The notes: generated from the letters alone by a model not told the origin. A stretch of 64,000 nt of DNA from Desulfocucumis sp964643075 (GCA_964643075.1 CAZXQO010000019.1:1-64000), one strand, 5' to 3'; shown: positions 25,988 through 33,731, counted from the stretch's first letter. Numbers and translations are program-made.

Positions 25988-26814
25988 TTGATTGGAAGAG
26001 AATGGCATCACCGCAGCAGGACGGTTACGACAGCAGGATGATATTGTATATGGCGGCAGGCACAAGCCCTTGTAAGGGAAATGAAGTTGCGGGAGAGTAT
26101 GGGCTGTGCTTTGGCGGAAAGGTAAAGGTCACGTACTTTTGTAACAAAGTCATGGCCCCTCCGAGATATACGGATGCGCCCCTTGATCACCCTAACCTGG
26201 CCCAGGCCCAAAGTCTCCTCAAATGCTGGCCGGAAATGTACTCCCAGTTGCAGATGCTCCTAAAATTAATTCACCCTTTTTGGGATACCACCATAACGGA
26301 GGATTTCAAGGACATTTTCATAGGTTCCTCCAGTTATTCCGCATCTCTGCCTTTTGGGCATATTTGTGCGACTGTAGATAACGCCGTGGGCCTGGCTCAG
26401 GCCCTGGTGCACGAGACAGCCCACCACAAGCTGAGATCCATGGGTATACTTGAGAAAGAAGCCAAAAGACTTATATTGAACCCAGCCGGGGAAGGCTATT
26501 ATTCTCCAATGGACAAAAAGAAAAGGTGTTCCATGACCGTGCTTTTTCATGATCTTTACACCTTTACGCATCTTGTGGCCTTTAACCTGAATTTGTTAAA
26601 GCATGATGAGGACGGCGGAAGAAGGGATCTGTTACTCCAGGTCCTGGTAAAAAACCTTATAAGGGTGGAGTTTGGTTATCGGCAGGTTTTAGACAATATA
26701 AAGACAGACCGGGAGGGAGAGGAGTTTTGCCGGAGCGTTCTTGAATGGGTAAAGGGGCTAATGGATGAGGGGATTGACCTCCTCCGGGAAACAAGGTACA
26801 GGCAGTATTGTTAA
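25984..26814 (+). CDS. HExxH putative peptide-modification protein (alpha-KG-HExxH-like)
   Basis: A 276-aa protein with H143-E-T-A-H147 in VHETAHHKLRS. About 40 residues later comes YYSPMDKKKRCSMTVLFHDL, in which H189 is the likely third metal ligand. This spacing and the YSP...R...H-D-x-Y-x-F pattern match the family annotated as HEXXH motif-containing putative peptide modification proteins rather than proteases. As I recall, members have been reported as iron/alpha-ketoglutarate beta-hydroxylases of RiPP residues. It shares a 4-bp overlap with the radical SAM gene and probably acts on the same substrate. A relic of its 3' part exists at 7629-7748. Confidence 0.75.
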   Translation: MIDWKRMASPQQDGYDSRMILYMAAGTSPCKGNEVAGEYGLCFGGKVKVTYFCNKVMAPPRYTDAPLDHPNLAQAQSLLKCWPEMYSQLQMLLKLIHPFWDTTITEDFKDIFIGSSSYSASLPFGHICATVDNAVGLAQALVHETAHHKLRSMGILEKEAKRLILNPAGEGYYSPMDKKKRCSMTVLFHDLYTFTHLVAFNLNLLKHDEDGGRRDLLLQVLVKNLIRVEFGYRQVLDNIKTDREGEEFCRSVLEWVKGLMDEGIDLLRETRYRQYC

Positions 26815-26903
26815 TAAGAATCTATAATAAGTTACTTTTTTCGGGAGACCTCGCTGAGTATATCGCCGGACCAATCCGTGCCACCCGCATAATACCGGCC
26901 AGC

Positions 26904-26980
26904 ACCGATACTGGCAGAGACGGGCATCAGCGGGTGGAAGAAGTTTTTATAGCATATGACGGCTGGGGCATGGATTGGCC
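26904..26980 (+). repeat. duplicated block, other copy at 9287-9361
   Basis: Reads RDGHQRVEEVFIAYDGWGMD within a longer frame from about 26830 (GDLAEYIAGPIRATRIIPAS) that has no clear start. It ends abruptly where group II intron-like RT coding begins in another frame. The parent protein is not recognised. Confidence 0.65.
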
Positions 26981-26982
26981 CC

Positions 26983-27165
26983 AAGGAACAGTTTACAAGC
27001 CTTGCTCACTTAATCAATGAGGAGATGCTACTGAAATGCCATCATGAGCTTGACAGGAACAAAGCTTCCGGCATAGACGAAGTAACTAAAGCCGATTACG
27101 AAGAAAACCTTTTTGAAAATATCAGTAGGTTACATGAGTTGACCCGTACCCCTTTCAATTTCTAG
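26983..27165 (+). pseudogene. N-terminal fragment of a group II intron-type reverse transcriptase
   Basis: The frame from 26983 reads KEQFTSLAHLINEEML, then HHELDRNKASGIDEVTKADY and EENLFENISRL, the typical N-terminal RT-0/RT-1 block of LtrA-like reverse transcriptases. It stops at 27163-27165 before the YADD catalytic motif. No intron RNA domain V was recognised nearby. Confidence 0.7.
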
Positions 27166-27209
27166 TATACTACGTGTTTCTACTGTCCATCAAAAGGGGT
27201 ACGGGTCAA
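27139..27209. mobile_element. 17-bp perfect inverted repeat pair, possible element ends
   Basis: TTGACCCGTACCCCTTT (27139-27155) and its exact complement (27193-27209) flank 37 bases. The left arm cuts the RT fragment and the right arm cuts the MFS fragment, so the pair sits at a junction between two truncated genes, as expected for the remains of a transposable element. It may alternatively act as a bidirectional terminator. Confidence 0.5.
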
Positions 27210-27405
27210 TGTCTGATGAAGATGAGTGCCCATGGCGGTCCATCGGCCTTCCGGCTATGGGCCTGGTCAGGCTCAAGGCTAAGGCGTAAAATGAGGAATA
27301 AAGGGTAATGAAGGAGCCGATATTGCCGTATGTAACCGTCGCAAAGAACATAGCTATGCAGACATGAAACACCCGCCTTTCAAAAAAAGTTTTTCCCAGG
27401 TTAGA
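27190..27405 (-). pseudogene. internal fragment of an MFS transporter
   Basis: On the minus strand the sequence reads FFERRVFHVCIAMFFATVTY, then GNIGSFITLY and LSLTRPIAGRPMDRHGH. This resembles the central loop, TM7 and the TM8 region with the RPxAGRxxDRxG motif of major facilitator proteins. It lacks both ends, and the 3' side runs into the inverted repeat and stops. Confidence 0.6.
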
Positions 27406-27564
27406 GGCCGTTTGACTGGGTAAGAGCAGGATATTTTACCTTTTTCAGGCGGCCATAGTTTTAACCCATGGCCTCGGCGAACTGCCGGGCTCTTTTCTTT
27501 TGGCACAAAAACAAAAATTTACCATACTATATTATGGAATATATTAGAAATGGAGGTATTTCTT

Positions 27565-27966
27565 ATGGGTAATGATTTATCAAAATTACCGGATGGGGTT
27601 AAAAACCTATTAAACGAAATGACCCCGGAAAAAGCAACATTAATCAATATTCTCGCCGCCTGTATACTTAAAGTAAAAGACGAATACTTTCTACTGATTG
27701 AAATCGGCGCAACTGAAATCCAGCCAATTATTGCCATCCGTCTCACACGCGCTCAAGCAAAAGAATTATTGGAAGCTGGAGTTGAACTTTGTAAAATCAG
27801 CGATACCATACCTCAAACCAAACCAGGTGTTGATGTAAAATTCAAATGCGTACTCGTAGTTGAAAACGAGGCATTCTTAGTCTTCGATGTTACTCTGGTT
27901 GTTGCACCACCCCAACCCCATGAAATTGTTCTGTTTGCAGCCCATCTTTGTCCAATCATAATCTAA
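27565..27966 (+). CDS. unknown 133-aa protein
   Basis: Starts at ATG 27565 with GGAGG 8 bases upstream (an ATG at 27550 overlaps that ribosome site and is less likely). The sequence begins MGNDLSKLPDGVKNLLNEM and has a beta-rich middle (YFLLIEIGATEIQPIIAIRL, then a helix RAQAKELLEAGVELC). The C-terminal strands end in VLFAAHLCPIII. No signal peptide. I do not recognise a family, and neighbours give no hint: it lies between transposon relics and rtcB. It looks like a genuine, well-initiated gene followed by a GC-rich hairpin. Confidence 0.6.
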   Translation: MGNDLSKLPDGVKNLLNEMTPEKATLINILAACILKVKDEYFLLIEIGATEIQPIIAIRLTRAQAKELLEAGVELCKISDTIPQTKPGVDVKFKCVLVVENEAFLVFDVTLVVAPPQPHEIVLFAAHLCPIII

Positions 27967-27985
27967 AGCAAGTTCTTACTACTTT

Positions 27986-28009
27986 AAGCCGCCCCACCCC
28001 GGGCGGCTT
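27986..28009 (+). terminator. GC hairpin after the unknown gene
   Basis: AAGCCGCCC / GGGCGGCTT with a short loop, 20 bases after the stop codon. The T-run is weak (CTTTCCCATTT). Confidence 0.5.
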
Positions 28010-28018
28010 TCCCATTTG

Positions 28019-28055
28019 AAACCGCTCCTGCATTAAATGCACGGGTGGTTTTTTT
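28019..28055 (+). terminator. second hairpin, duplicated with 17272-17308
   Basis: AAACCGC pairs with GTGGTTT (one G-U), followed by a T-run. It is the left edge of the segment shared with the rtcB relic at 17.3 kb. Confidence 0.5.
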
Positions 28056-28217
28056 CTTGCTAATTCCCAGGAAAATCGGTCACCCAGACAAAATTCCCGA
28101 ACCAGCGCCAAATTGCACAGGGAGCACTGGCCACTGGCAAGAGAAAACGCATCATAATTTTTTTGTAAAAATATGATGGTTAACGGCAAAATTATTAAAT
28201 TGCATATTGTATACAAT

Positions 28218-28243
28218 CCAGAAATGTGTTACCCTATTTCTGG
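28218..28243. promoter_or_regulatory. 8-bp inverted repeat in the rtcB leader
   Basis: CCAGAAAT (28218-28225) and ATTTCTGG (28236-28243) are perfect complements with a 10-base loop. The loop ends 22 bases before the rtcB ATG. It may be an operator or an mRNA hairpin. The arms are partly eroded in the 17.5-kb copy. Confidence 0.45.
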
Positions 28244-28265
28244 ATTTATTACTGAGTGGAGAATT

Positions 28266-29528
28266 ATGTTTGTAATTGAAGGAAGGCCCAATAAACACGG
28301 GCATAAAAAATCAATCAAAATATGGCTGAAAAACTCTTCGGAGATTGAGGGATCCTGTATTGAGCAGGCGTTAAACCTGGCCGATCTCCCGTTTATTCAC
28401 AAGTGGGTGGCACTTATGCCCGATACTCATATGGGATATGGTATGCCTATCGGCGGAGTAATCGCTGCCAAAGGCGTCATTATTCCCAATGCTGTGGGTG
28501 TTGACATTGGCTGCGGTATGGTTTTCTTCCAAACCAACATCCCGGCCAGGCTTGTGAGGGAGACAGACACAGCCCATGGAAAACTGGTTGAAGTCATTAC
28601 CAAAACCCTGTTGCGGGAGATTCCGGTGGGCTTTTCCCATCACAAGGAGATGCAAGACTCCGTTTACCTCTCCAGCTTATTGGATTCTGGTTCCGAATTT
28701 GAAAAGGAGCTTGATTTTCATCCGGAATTGGCGGAGCGCTGTTTCCCCTCTGCTTTTTATCAGATTGGAACCCTCGGAGGCGGTAACCACTTTATTGAAT
28801 TGCAGGAAGATGAGTCCGGGAATCTTTGCGTGATGCTGCACAGCGGTAGCCGCAATGTTGGGAAACAGGTCTGTGACCATTTCAACCGGATTGCCCGTGA
28901 ACTGAACGAACGCTGGCACACCGGGATCCCGTCGGGATACCGGTTGTCCTTCCTGCCGGTAGAAGAGCCGGCAGGGCATTCTTACCTGCACTGGATGCAA
29001 ATGGCTCTGGTCTTCGCAAGGGAGAACAGGGAAGCAATGAAAGAAAAGGTGAAATCCATCCTCTTTAACCTGGTGAAAAAACATACCGATTTTACAGGTA
29101 TTGTGATGGATATGGAAATAAACGCACATCACAACTACGCTGCACTGGAGCATCACTACGATGAAAATGTCTGGGTCCACCGGAAGGGCGCCATCAGGGT
29201 GCGGGAGGGTGAACTTGGAATTGTCCCCGGGGCCATGGGGAGGGCCAGTTACATAGTCCGTGGTCTCGGCAACCCGGATTCATTTCATTCCTGCTCCCAC
29301 GGGGCGGGAAGGAAGATGGGCAGGAAAAAGGCCCTGGCATCCTATTCCGAACAAGATGTCCTGCAGGAACTGGCCGAGCAGTCGGTGGTTCTGGGAACGC
29401 ACAGCACCAAAGAAATCGCTGATGAGTCGCCTTTCGTATATAAAGATATCGACGATGTCATCGCCCAGGAGGGGGATTTGGCCCTCCCCATACTGAAACT
29501 GCAAACGGTGGCAGTTGTAAAAGGCTAG
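28266..29528 (+). CDS. rtcB: RNA ligase RtcB
   Basis: A 420-aa 3'-phosphate/5'-hydroxyl RNA ligase. Visible family motifs: MPDTHMGYGMPIGGV, VGVDIGCGMVFF (metal-binding D and C), GGGNHFIEL, LHSGSRNVG, and SCSHGAGRKMGR with the His that carries GMP. Bacterial RtcB repairs broken tRNA or rRNA, for example after attack by toxins, which fits a neighbourhood full of RNase toxin modules. ATG 28266 is chosen: GTGGAG sits just upstream and the N-terminus (MFVIEGRPN) suits the short RtcB group; an upstream ATG at 28173 lies in the leader inverted-repeat region. No archease gene is beside it. Confidence 0.9.
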   Translation: MFVIEGRPNKHGHKKSIKIWLKNSSEIEGSCIEQALNLADLPFIHKWVALMPDTHMGYGMPIGGVIAAKGVIIPNAVGVDIGCGMVFFQTNIPARLVRETDTAHGKLVEVITKTLLREIPVGFSHHKEMQDSVYLSSLLDSGSEFEKELDFHPELAERCFPSAFYQIGTLGGGNHFIELQEDESGNLCVMLHSGSRNVGKQVCDHFNRIARELNERWHTGIPSGYRLSFLPVEEPAGHSYLHWMQMALVFARENREAMKEKVKSILFNLVKKHTDFTGIVMDMEINAHHNYAALEHHYDENVWVHRKGAIRVREGELGIVPGAMGRASYIVRGLGNPDSFHSCSHGAGRKMGRKKALASYSEQDVLQELAEQSVVLGTHSTKEIADESPFVYKDIDDVIAQEGDLALPILKLQTVAVVKG

Positions 29529-29896
29529 CCGCCGCTGCAGCATGGAAAATTCCGCTCATTGAAAGAATCCCACCAATGATATTTTATACTTCGTTATCCT
29601 ATAAATATCCTGCAAATTCTACCTGTAAATTGCATGAAGGGCAAAATCTTACATATCTTGCGGTCCGGAGTGGGCAAGCAAGGACTGTTCTTATATGTCT
29701 GATAATTAATAATTTTCAATAAATAAAAGCAGGATTTATTTGGCTCTTGTTGAAATCTAAACCAGTATAATATTGCAATTTTCGGAATAGACGTATTGGC
29801 ATAGATAAAAGAAAAATACTTGTCTCAGTACATGAAGACTGACTGTATCTATGCAAAAAGTTTGTATCCGGTTTGCATGAAAAAGGAGGGTATTTA
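29529..29896. other. intergenic region without recognisable gene
   Basis: 368 bases between rtcB and lemA. AT-rich, no reading frame with a ribosome site, no clear hairpin terminator after rtcB and no consensus promoter that I can defend. Confidence 0.5.
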
Positions 29897-30448
29897 ATGA
29901 AAACCTTTGTACTTGGACTCATAGTAATAGTAGTTGTTTTAGGGATGCCTGTAATACTCCTTTATAACGGACTTGTGAGGACACGCAACCTGACACAGAA
30001 TGCTTGGTCACAGTTTGAAGTCCTGCTCAAAAGAAGGTATGATCTTATATCTAATTTGGTAGAAACGGTAAGAGGCTATGCTGCATACGAAAAAATGGTG
30101 CTTGAAAATGTTACTAGGGCGAGGGCGATAGCGACAGAGGCGCAAAGCGTGGACCAGCGGATACAGGCCGAAAATATGTTAACTGGGGCGTTAAAGACAC
30201 TCTATGCGGTATCGGAAAACTATCCTCAACTTAAAGCCAGTAAAGATTTTAACCAATTAAAGAAAGAGTTGAGTGACACTGAGAGTAAGATAGCTTCTGC
30301 ACGGCAATTTTATAACGATACAACCATGAAATACAATAACAAGATTCAGGTGTTCCCTACCAATCTGTTGGCAGCAGCCATGGGATTTAAGCATATTCCC
30401 TCCTTTGAGGTAGCGGATAACATTGGGCAACCGGCATCGGTTAACTAA
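29897..30448 (+). CDS. LemA family membrane protein
   Basis: A 183-aa protein with one N-terminal membrane helix (LGLIVIVVVLGMPVILLYNG) and a long helical domain. The domain carries the family blocks NAWSQFEVLLKRRYDLISNLVETV and YNDTTMKYNNKIQVFPTNLLA. LemA proteins have an N-out topology and unclear function, sometimes linked to membrane proteases or histidine kinases. The ATG at 29897 follows AAAGGAGG; the earlier ATG 29873 lies before that site. The usual TPM_phosphatase partner gene is absent. It ends at a two-way hairpin. Confidence 0.88.
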   Translation: MKTFVLGLIVIVVVLGMPVILLYNGLVRTRNLTQNAWSQFEVLLKRRYDLISNLVETVRGYAAYEKMVLENVTRARAIATEAQSVDQRIQAENMLTGALKTLYAVSENYPQLKASKDFNQLKKELSDTESKIASARQFYNDTTMKYNNKIQVFPTNLLAAAMGFKHIPSFEVADNIGQPASVN

Positions 30449-30542
30449 ATACTAAATTATTGAGATGAAATCAGGGAATGGTTCGCTGGTATTGGGTAAG
30501 AGGCTGAGGTCTATTAAAAATTGTTAATGATATTATTACTAA

Positions 30543-30571
30543 AACAAGAGTACCATTTAGGTACTCTTGTT
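30543..30571. terminator. bidirectional terminator between lemA and the repeat-protein gene
   Basis: AACAAGAGTACC (30543-30554) and GGTACTCTTGTT (30560-30571) form a perfect 12-bp stem with a 5-base loop, between converging genes. Confidence 0.75.
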
Positions 30572-30603
30572 CTGAAATCGTAATTATCTTCAGGATTAAA
30601 GAT

Positions 30604-31326
30604 TTAGTCCTGATTTGAAGTGGTACTGGTTGTCGAATCTTTCTTCACGTGTTGGCGCTGAGGCATCTTCTGGCGGAATTGATCCATGGTCATGCCCTGA
30701 GCGGTAACAATTTGATCCATCGTTTTGCCTGATTGTAGTTCAGACTTCAGTTCGTCAGCGGTCATGCCAAGGGCAGTGGCGGCGTTATTCAGGTATTGGG
30801 GGTTTTGTGTAATGTCACCTTTTTTGTGTTGGCGCTGAGGCATCTTCTGGCGGAATTGATCCATGGTCATGCCCTGAGCAGTAACAATCTGATCCATTGT
30901 TTTGCCTGATTGTAGTTCAGACTTCAGTTCGTCAGCAGTCATGCCAAGGGCAGTGGCAGCGTCATTCAGGTATTGGGGGTTTTGTGTGATATCACCTCTG
31001 TCACCGTGTTTGAAACTGGGCATCCCAAATACGAAGCCTTTATTGGAAGAAATTTTATCCACTTGGTCCTGGGTGATTTTACCCTGCTGCACAGCCTCTT
31101 GGAGCATTTGCTTTTTAGTAGCCTCCAGAGCTGCTGTTACTTGATCCTGACTAACCCCCAAGTTAGTAGCAAAATCACTGACAAACTCCTGGTAATAATC
31201 ATTCTTGGGCTGGGTTTGTGTGCTTTGTGTACTTAAGTCGGCAAACGCATACCCAGTTATTGATCCGGCTAAGAGCATTCCTCCAAGTGCAAGACCAGTA
31301 ATCTTTTTTCCTAATTTTTTCATCAT
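30604..31326 (-). CDS. secreted protein with two 59-residue repeats
   Basis: A 240-aa protein with a Sec signal peptide (MMKKLGKKITGLALGGMLLAGSITGYAFA, cleavage after AFA). A region resembling clostridial secreted proteins follows (FVSDFATNLGVSQDQVTAALEATKKQ), then two near-identical 59-residue units with the core DITQNPQYLN, AATALGMTADELKSELQSG and MTMDQFRQKMPQRQHKK. Each unit looks like short helices with acidic turns. Function unknown; extracellular. Start ATG 31326 with GAGAGGTG upstream is preferred to a further upstream start. Confidence 0.75.
   Translation of the reverse strand: MMKKLGKKITGLALGGMLLAGSITGYAFADLSTQSTQTQPKNDYYQEFVSDFATNLGVSQDQVTAALEATKKQMLQEAVQQGKITQDQVDKISSNKGFVFGMPSFKHGDRGDITQNPQYLNDAATALGMTADELKSELQSGKTMDQIVTAQGMTMDQFRQKMPQRQHKKGDITQNPQYLNNAATALGMTADELKSELQSGKTMDQIVTAQGMTMDQFRQKMPQRQHVKKDSTTSTTSNQD
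30651..31004 (-). repeat. two tandem 177-bp units inside the secreted-protein gene
   Basis: Unit length 177 bases (59 codons): 30651-30827 and 30828-31004. They differ by only a few substitutions (GCGGTAACAATTTG against GCAGTAACAATCTG, for example), so the duplication is recent and copy number may vary between strains. Confidence 0.85.
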
Positions 31327-31415
31327 AGCACCTCTCAACATTTTATTTTCTTTAATATACAATAACAGTATCGAAGAATTGTGAAATAATTATGGAAAAT
31401 TATAAAATGTAATTG

Positions 31416-31553
31416 TCAGGTTTTTTCACTGACTCCCTTGGCGCATATACAGCAATATCCGGTCAGGCAATTCCGTAAGACACTTTCGTCCCTCCGGCAG
31501 ATGCAAGACCCATCAGCTTTTTTAGGACAATAGACTTCAACATTGCTTCCCTG
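31416..31553 (-). other. Cys-rich open frame without start codon
   Basis: On the minus strand a stop-free stretch of 45 codons contains seven Cys (YCPKKADGSCICRR, then NCLTGYCCICAKG). No ATG, GTG or TTG opens it. A second frame over the same DNA also reads plausibly (YCGCGRKPADREAML). It may be a frameshifted remnant of a small metal-binding protein. Nothing else is seen in the 31327-31612 gap. Confidence 0.2.
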
Positions 31554-31612
31554 TCAGCCGGTTTACGGCCACAGCCACAATAGGAATAGTAATCAACTAT
31601 TGAACGGAAATA

Positions 31613-31649
31613 AAAGAACCCGGACTTTTTGTGAATGTTCGGGTTCTTT
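31613..31649. terminator. terminator hairpin
   Basis: AAAGAACCCG pairs with CGGGTTCTTT around a T-rich loop, very like the terminator at 18229. It lies downstream of the nitroreductase gene on the minus strand. Confidence 0.65.
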
Positions 31650-31719
31650 GCCTGAGCTAATATTTATATCGTGTTTAATAATAATATTGTGCGTAGAAAA
31701 CATATTGGTTCTAATAACT

Positions 31720-32544
31720 TTATCGCCAGCTGATCCTGGGAGTGATGCGTAGCGGTATACGGTGGTACTTAAATTTAGGATAACCCAGCATCATGGCGCC
31801 AAAACTTTTGTGCCCTGCGGGCAGTTCCAGAGCCTCTTGCATGGGCGGGTAGGAGCTGGCGGCAAGATTGAAATAACCGGCCCAGCAGGCTCCCAGCCCG
31901 AATCCGTAGGCAGCCAGCTCCAGGTAGGTCAAAGCTATGGTGCAGGACGATTGTGCCATCATATTGTCACTCTGGCCGTGGGCCAGGACAATATGCGGAG
32001 CCTGGCGGGTTACTTTATCCTCACCATTTTCCCAGGCCGCCACCACTCTATCCAGATGCATTGCCTTAGCCCTGTCGGGCATCTCCTTGATCATGTAGCG
32101 CATCCAGTCCACTACCAGGGCGGCTAACGGCTGTACTTTCTCTTTTTCCGGCCATAACAGCCAGTGCACCGGCTGGCTGTTATGGCCCGAGGGGGCATAA
32201 CTGGCAACATTAATTATTTTTTGCAGGGTTTCCCGGTCTACTGGTTTATCCCGGTAAACTCTGATGGAACGCCGGGAGGTTAAAAATTGCTGCACCTGCT
32301 CCGGGGTGGGAAATAACTCCTTTTGCAGCGGCTGGCAATCTCCGGAGGGCATTTCGGTTAGTGATAAAGCACCGTGAGGACACACTGCCACACAATGGCC
32401 GCAGGCTACGCAAAATTCCTGGGTGCCGGGTAAATTTGCCGGAAATCCTTCTGTTTCCTCCAGGGTAATAATTCCCAGGGGGCATTCCGCAACGCATATA
32501 CCATCTTTTTGGCACTTTTTCCTGTCAATAAGCAATTGACTCAT
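31720..32544 (-). CDS. ferredoxin-nitroreductase fusion flavoprotein
   Basis: A 274-aa protein. Residues 1-60 form a 2[4Fe-4S] ferredoxin domain: C11-x5-C17-x3-C21-P, then C45-V-A-C48-G-H-C51-x3-C55-P. From ~85 a nitroreductase FMN domain follows (SRRSIRVYRDKPVDRETLQ, ASYAPSGHNSQP, GLGACWAGYF). Such fused proteins of anaerobes pass electrons from ferredoxin clusters to FMN to reduce nitro or related compounds. The first cluster motif lacks the usual C-x2-C-x2-C spacing, so it may hold a variant cluster. The gene stands alone on the minus strand. Confidence 0.85.
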   Translation of the reverse strand: MSQLLIDRKKCQKDGICVAECPLGIITLEETEGFPANLPGTQEFCVACGHCVAVCPHGALSLTEMPSGDCQPLQKELFPTPEQVQQFLTSRRSIRVYRDKPVDRETLQKIINVASYAPSGHNSQPVHWLLWPEKEKVQPLAALVVDWMRYMIKEMPDRAKAMHLDRVVAAWENGEDKVTRQAPHIVLAHGQSDNMMAQSSCTIALTYLELAAYGFGLGACWAGYFNLAASSYPPMQEALELPAGHKSFGAMMLGYPKFKYHRIPLRITPRISWR

Positions 32545-32576
32545 AAGCTCACCCTTTCATATTTACTCACTCTCAC

Positions 32577-32712
32577 TAGCACTGCAGCGTAATTTAAAGG
32601 TTAGCGGAGCCATGGGAACGGTTGTAAGGAAAGGGGACACACCTCTCTTCGGAGGATGGCTTTAAGGTCGGAGGAATGTCCCCAACGTATGTTCCCGAAG
32701 CGCAGCGATAGA
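32577..32712. mobile_element. MITE-like repeat, partial copy A
   Basis: Begins TAGCACTGCAGCGTAA and continues AGCGGAGCCATGGGAACGGTT, GGGGACACACCTCT, GGAGGAATGTCCCC, matching the full copy at 44623-44874. The right part is lost. It forms the 3' end of the VOC reading frame at 32662. Confidence 0.7.
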
Positions 32713-33075
32713 ATCAGGGACATGCTCGACATATTCTACAATTGTTCCATCAGGATGTCTTGCCGTCATATTTAACCCAGTAGGTACTTTTTTGGGCTCT
32801 TCAAGGATAACAACACCTTGTTTAACAAATTCCTCATAATAATCGTTAATAGAATCAACCAGGAATGTTGCTTGAGTACTTTTATATGTATGGAGAGCAT
32901 TATCCACACCTGCAATGAGCAGAACCGAACCCACACCTGCAAGCTCCAATCCGACTTCGTGGTATTTAAAGCGTAGTCGGCATTTTTCACCAAATATATG
33001 CTCATAGAAAACAATTACTCCATCTAAATCCTTCGGATTTATGTATATTCTGGTTAATACTTTTAGTATCTTTAT
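32662..33075 (-). pseudogene. VOC (glyoxalase/dioxygenase-fold) protein with ATA in place of start
   Basis: The minus-strand frame from 33075 reads KILKVLTRIYINPKDLDGVI, then FYEHIFGEKC, ELAGVGSVLLIAG, YEEFVKQGVVILEEP and HPDGTIVEYVEH. This is a complete VOC-fold protein of about 137 aa. No ATG, GTG or TTG is available upstream of TTG 32949. The expected start is ATA (33073-33075), overlapping the TAA of the flavoprotein gene as ATAA, where ATGA coupling would be normal. The last ~17 residues come from an inserted MITE-like repeat. It may still be translated poorly from ATA; otherwise it is dead. Confidence 0.65.
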
Positions 33076-33731
33076 AGGATTTCACTTCCTTTACCGGCAA
33101 GTCTTTTCCCTAAGTCAAAGGCTTTCCTGCAATCATCCGGAAATATTTCCTCGCGCCTTTTAGCTTTTTTCTCAGGATCAAAACGGTTTGCAACCACCTT
33201 TGAATAATCCTCAAATTGATAGGTATCAAAGCTGCAAATTGTCTCTGAAGCCCCGAATATCATCCGCAGTAGCATTTCATTAAAACCGAAGTATTTATCC
33301 AAACCATAATCTTTCATTTGCTCCTCTTTAACATTCATCGTATAAATAAACCCTGTATTGATTTTTTTTGGGAAAAGCGATTGTGGAGGATCGGTGTAGG
33401 TAAAGTATGGACACAGCAAACGTTCCATAAATGATTTCATCTCTCCGGAAACGGCACCAAAATATATGGGAGAGCCTAGTATGATGCTATCGGCTGCCTC
33501 AACCCTTTCCAGGATTGGTGTCAGTTCATCATTTGCCGCACACTTGCCATAACTTTTACCGCCTTTTGTCTTACAGGCAAAACAACTCATACATCCTTTA
33601 AAGTTGAGATCATAAAGATGAATTAGTTCTGTCTCTGCTCCCTGTGCAGCCGCACCTTCCAGTGCTTTGTTCAACAGTGTTGCCGTATTCCATTTCTTCC
33701 TCGGACTCCCGTTGAATGCAAGAACCTTCAT
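33072..33731 (-). CDS. NADPH-dependent FMN reductase / iron-sulfur flavoprotein
   Basis: A 219-aa flavodoxin-fold protein: MKVLAFNGSPRKKWNTATLL binds FMN phosphate, GCMSCFACKTKG carries C47-x2-C50-x2-C53, and GSPIYFGAVSGEMKSFMERL shapes the flavin site. These enzymes reduce quinones or other electron acceptors, or act in redox stress. It is divergent from an HxlR-type regulator, which probably senses redox-active compounds and represses this gene. The VOC gene follows with a stop/start overlap. Confidence 0.87.
   Translation of the reverse strand: MKVLAFNGSPRKKWNTATLLNKALEGAAAQGAETELIHLYDLNFKGCMSCFACKTKGGKSYGKCAANDELTPILERVEAADSIILGSPIYFGAVSGEMKSFMERLLCPYFTYTDPPQSLFPKKINTGFIYTMNVKEEQMKDYGLDKYFGFNEMLLRMIFGASETICSFDTYQFEDYSKVVANRFDPEKKAKRREEIFPDDCRKAFDLGKRLAGKGSEIL

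Noticed and set aside
25984..26814. Ordinary zinc protease call for the HExxH protein
   Set aside because: The downstream YSP...R...FHD pattern and the coupling to a radical SAM gene match the putative peptide-modification family better than known zinc peptidases; protease activity is not excluded.
28173..28265. Upstream ATG start for rtcB
   Set aside because: It spans a hairpin and lacks a ribosome site; the RtcB family N-terminus fits ATG 28266, which has GTGGAG before it.
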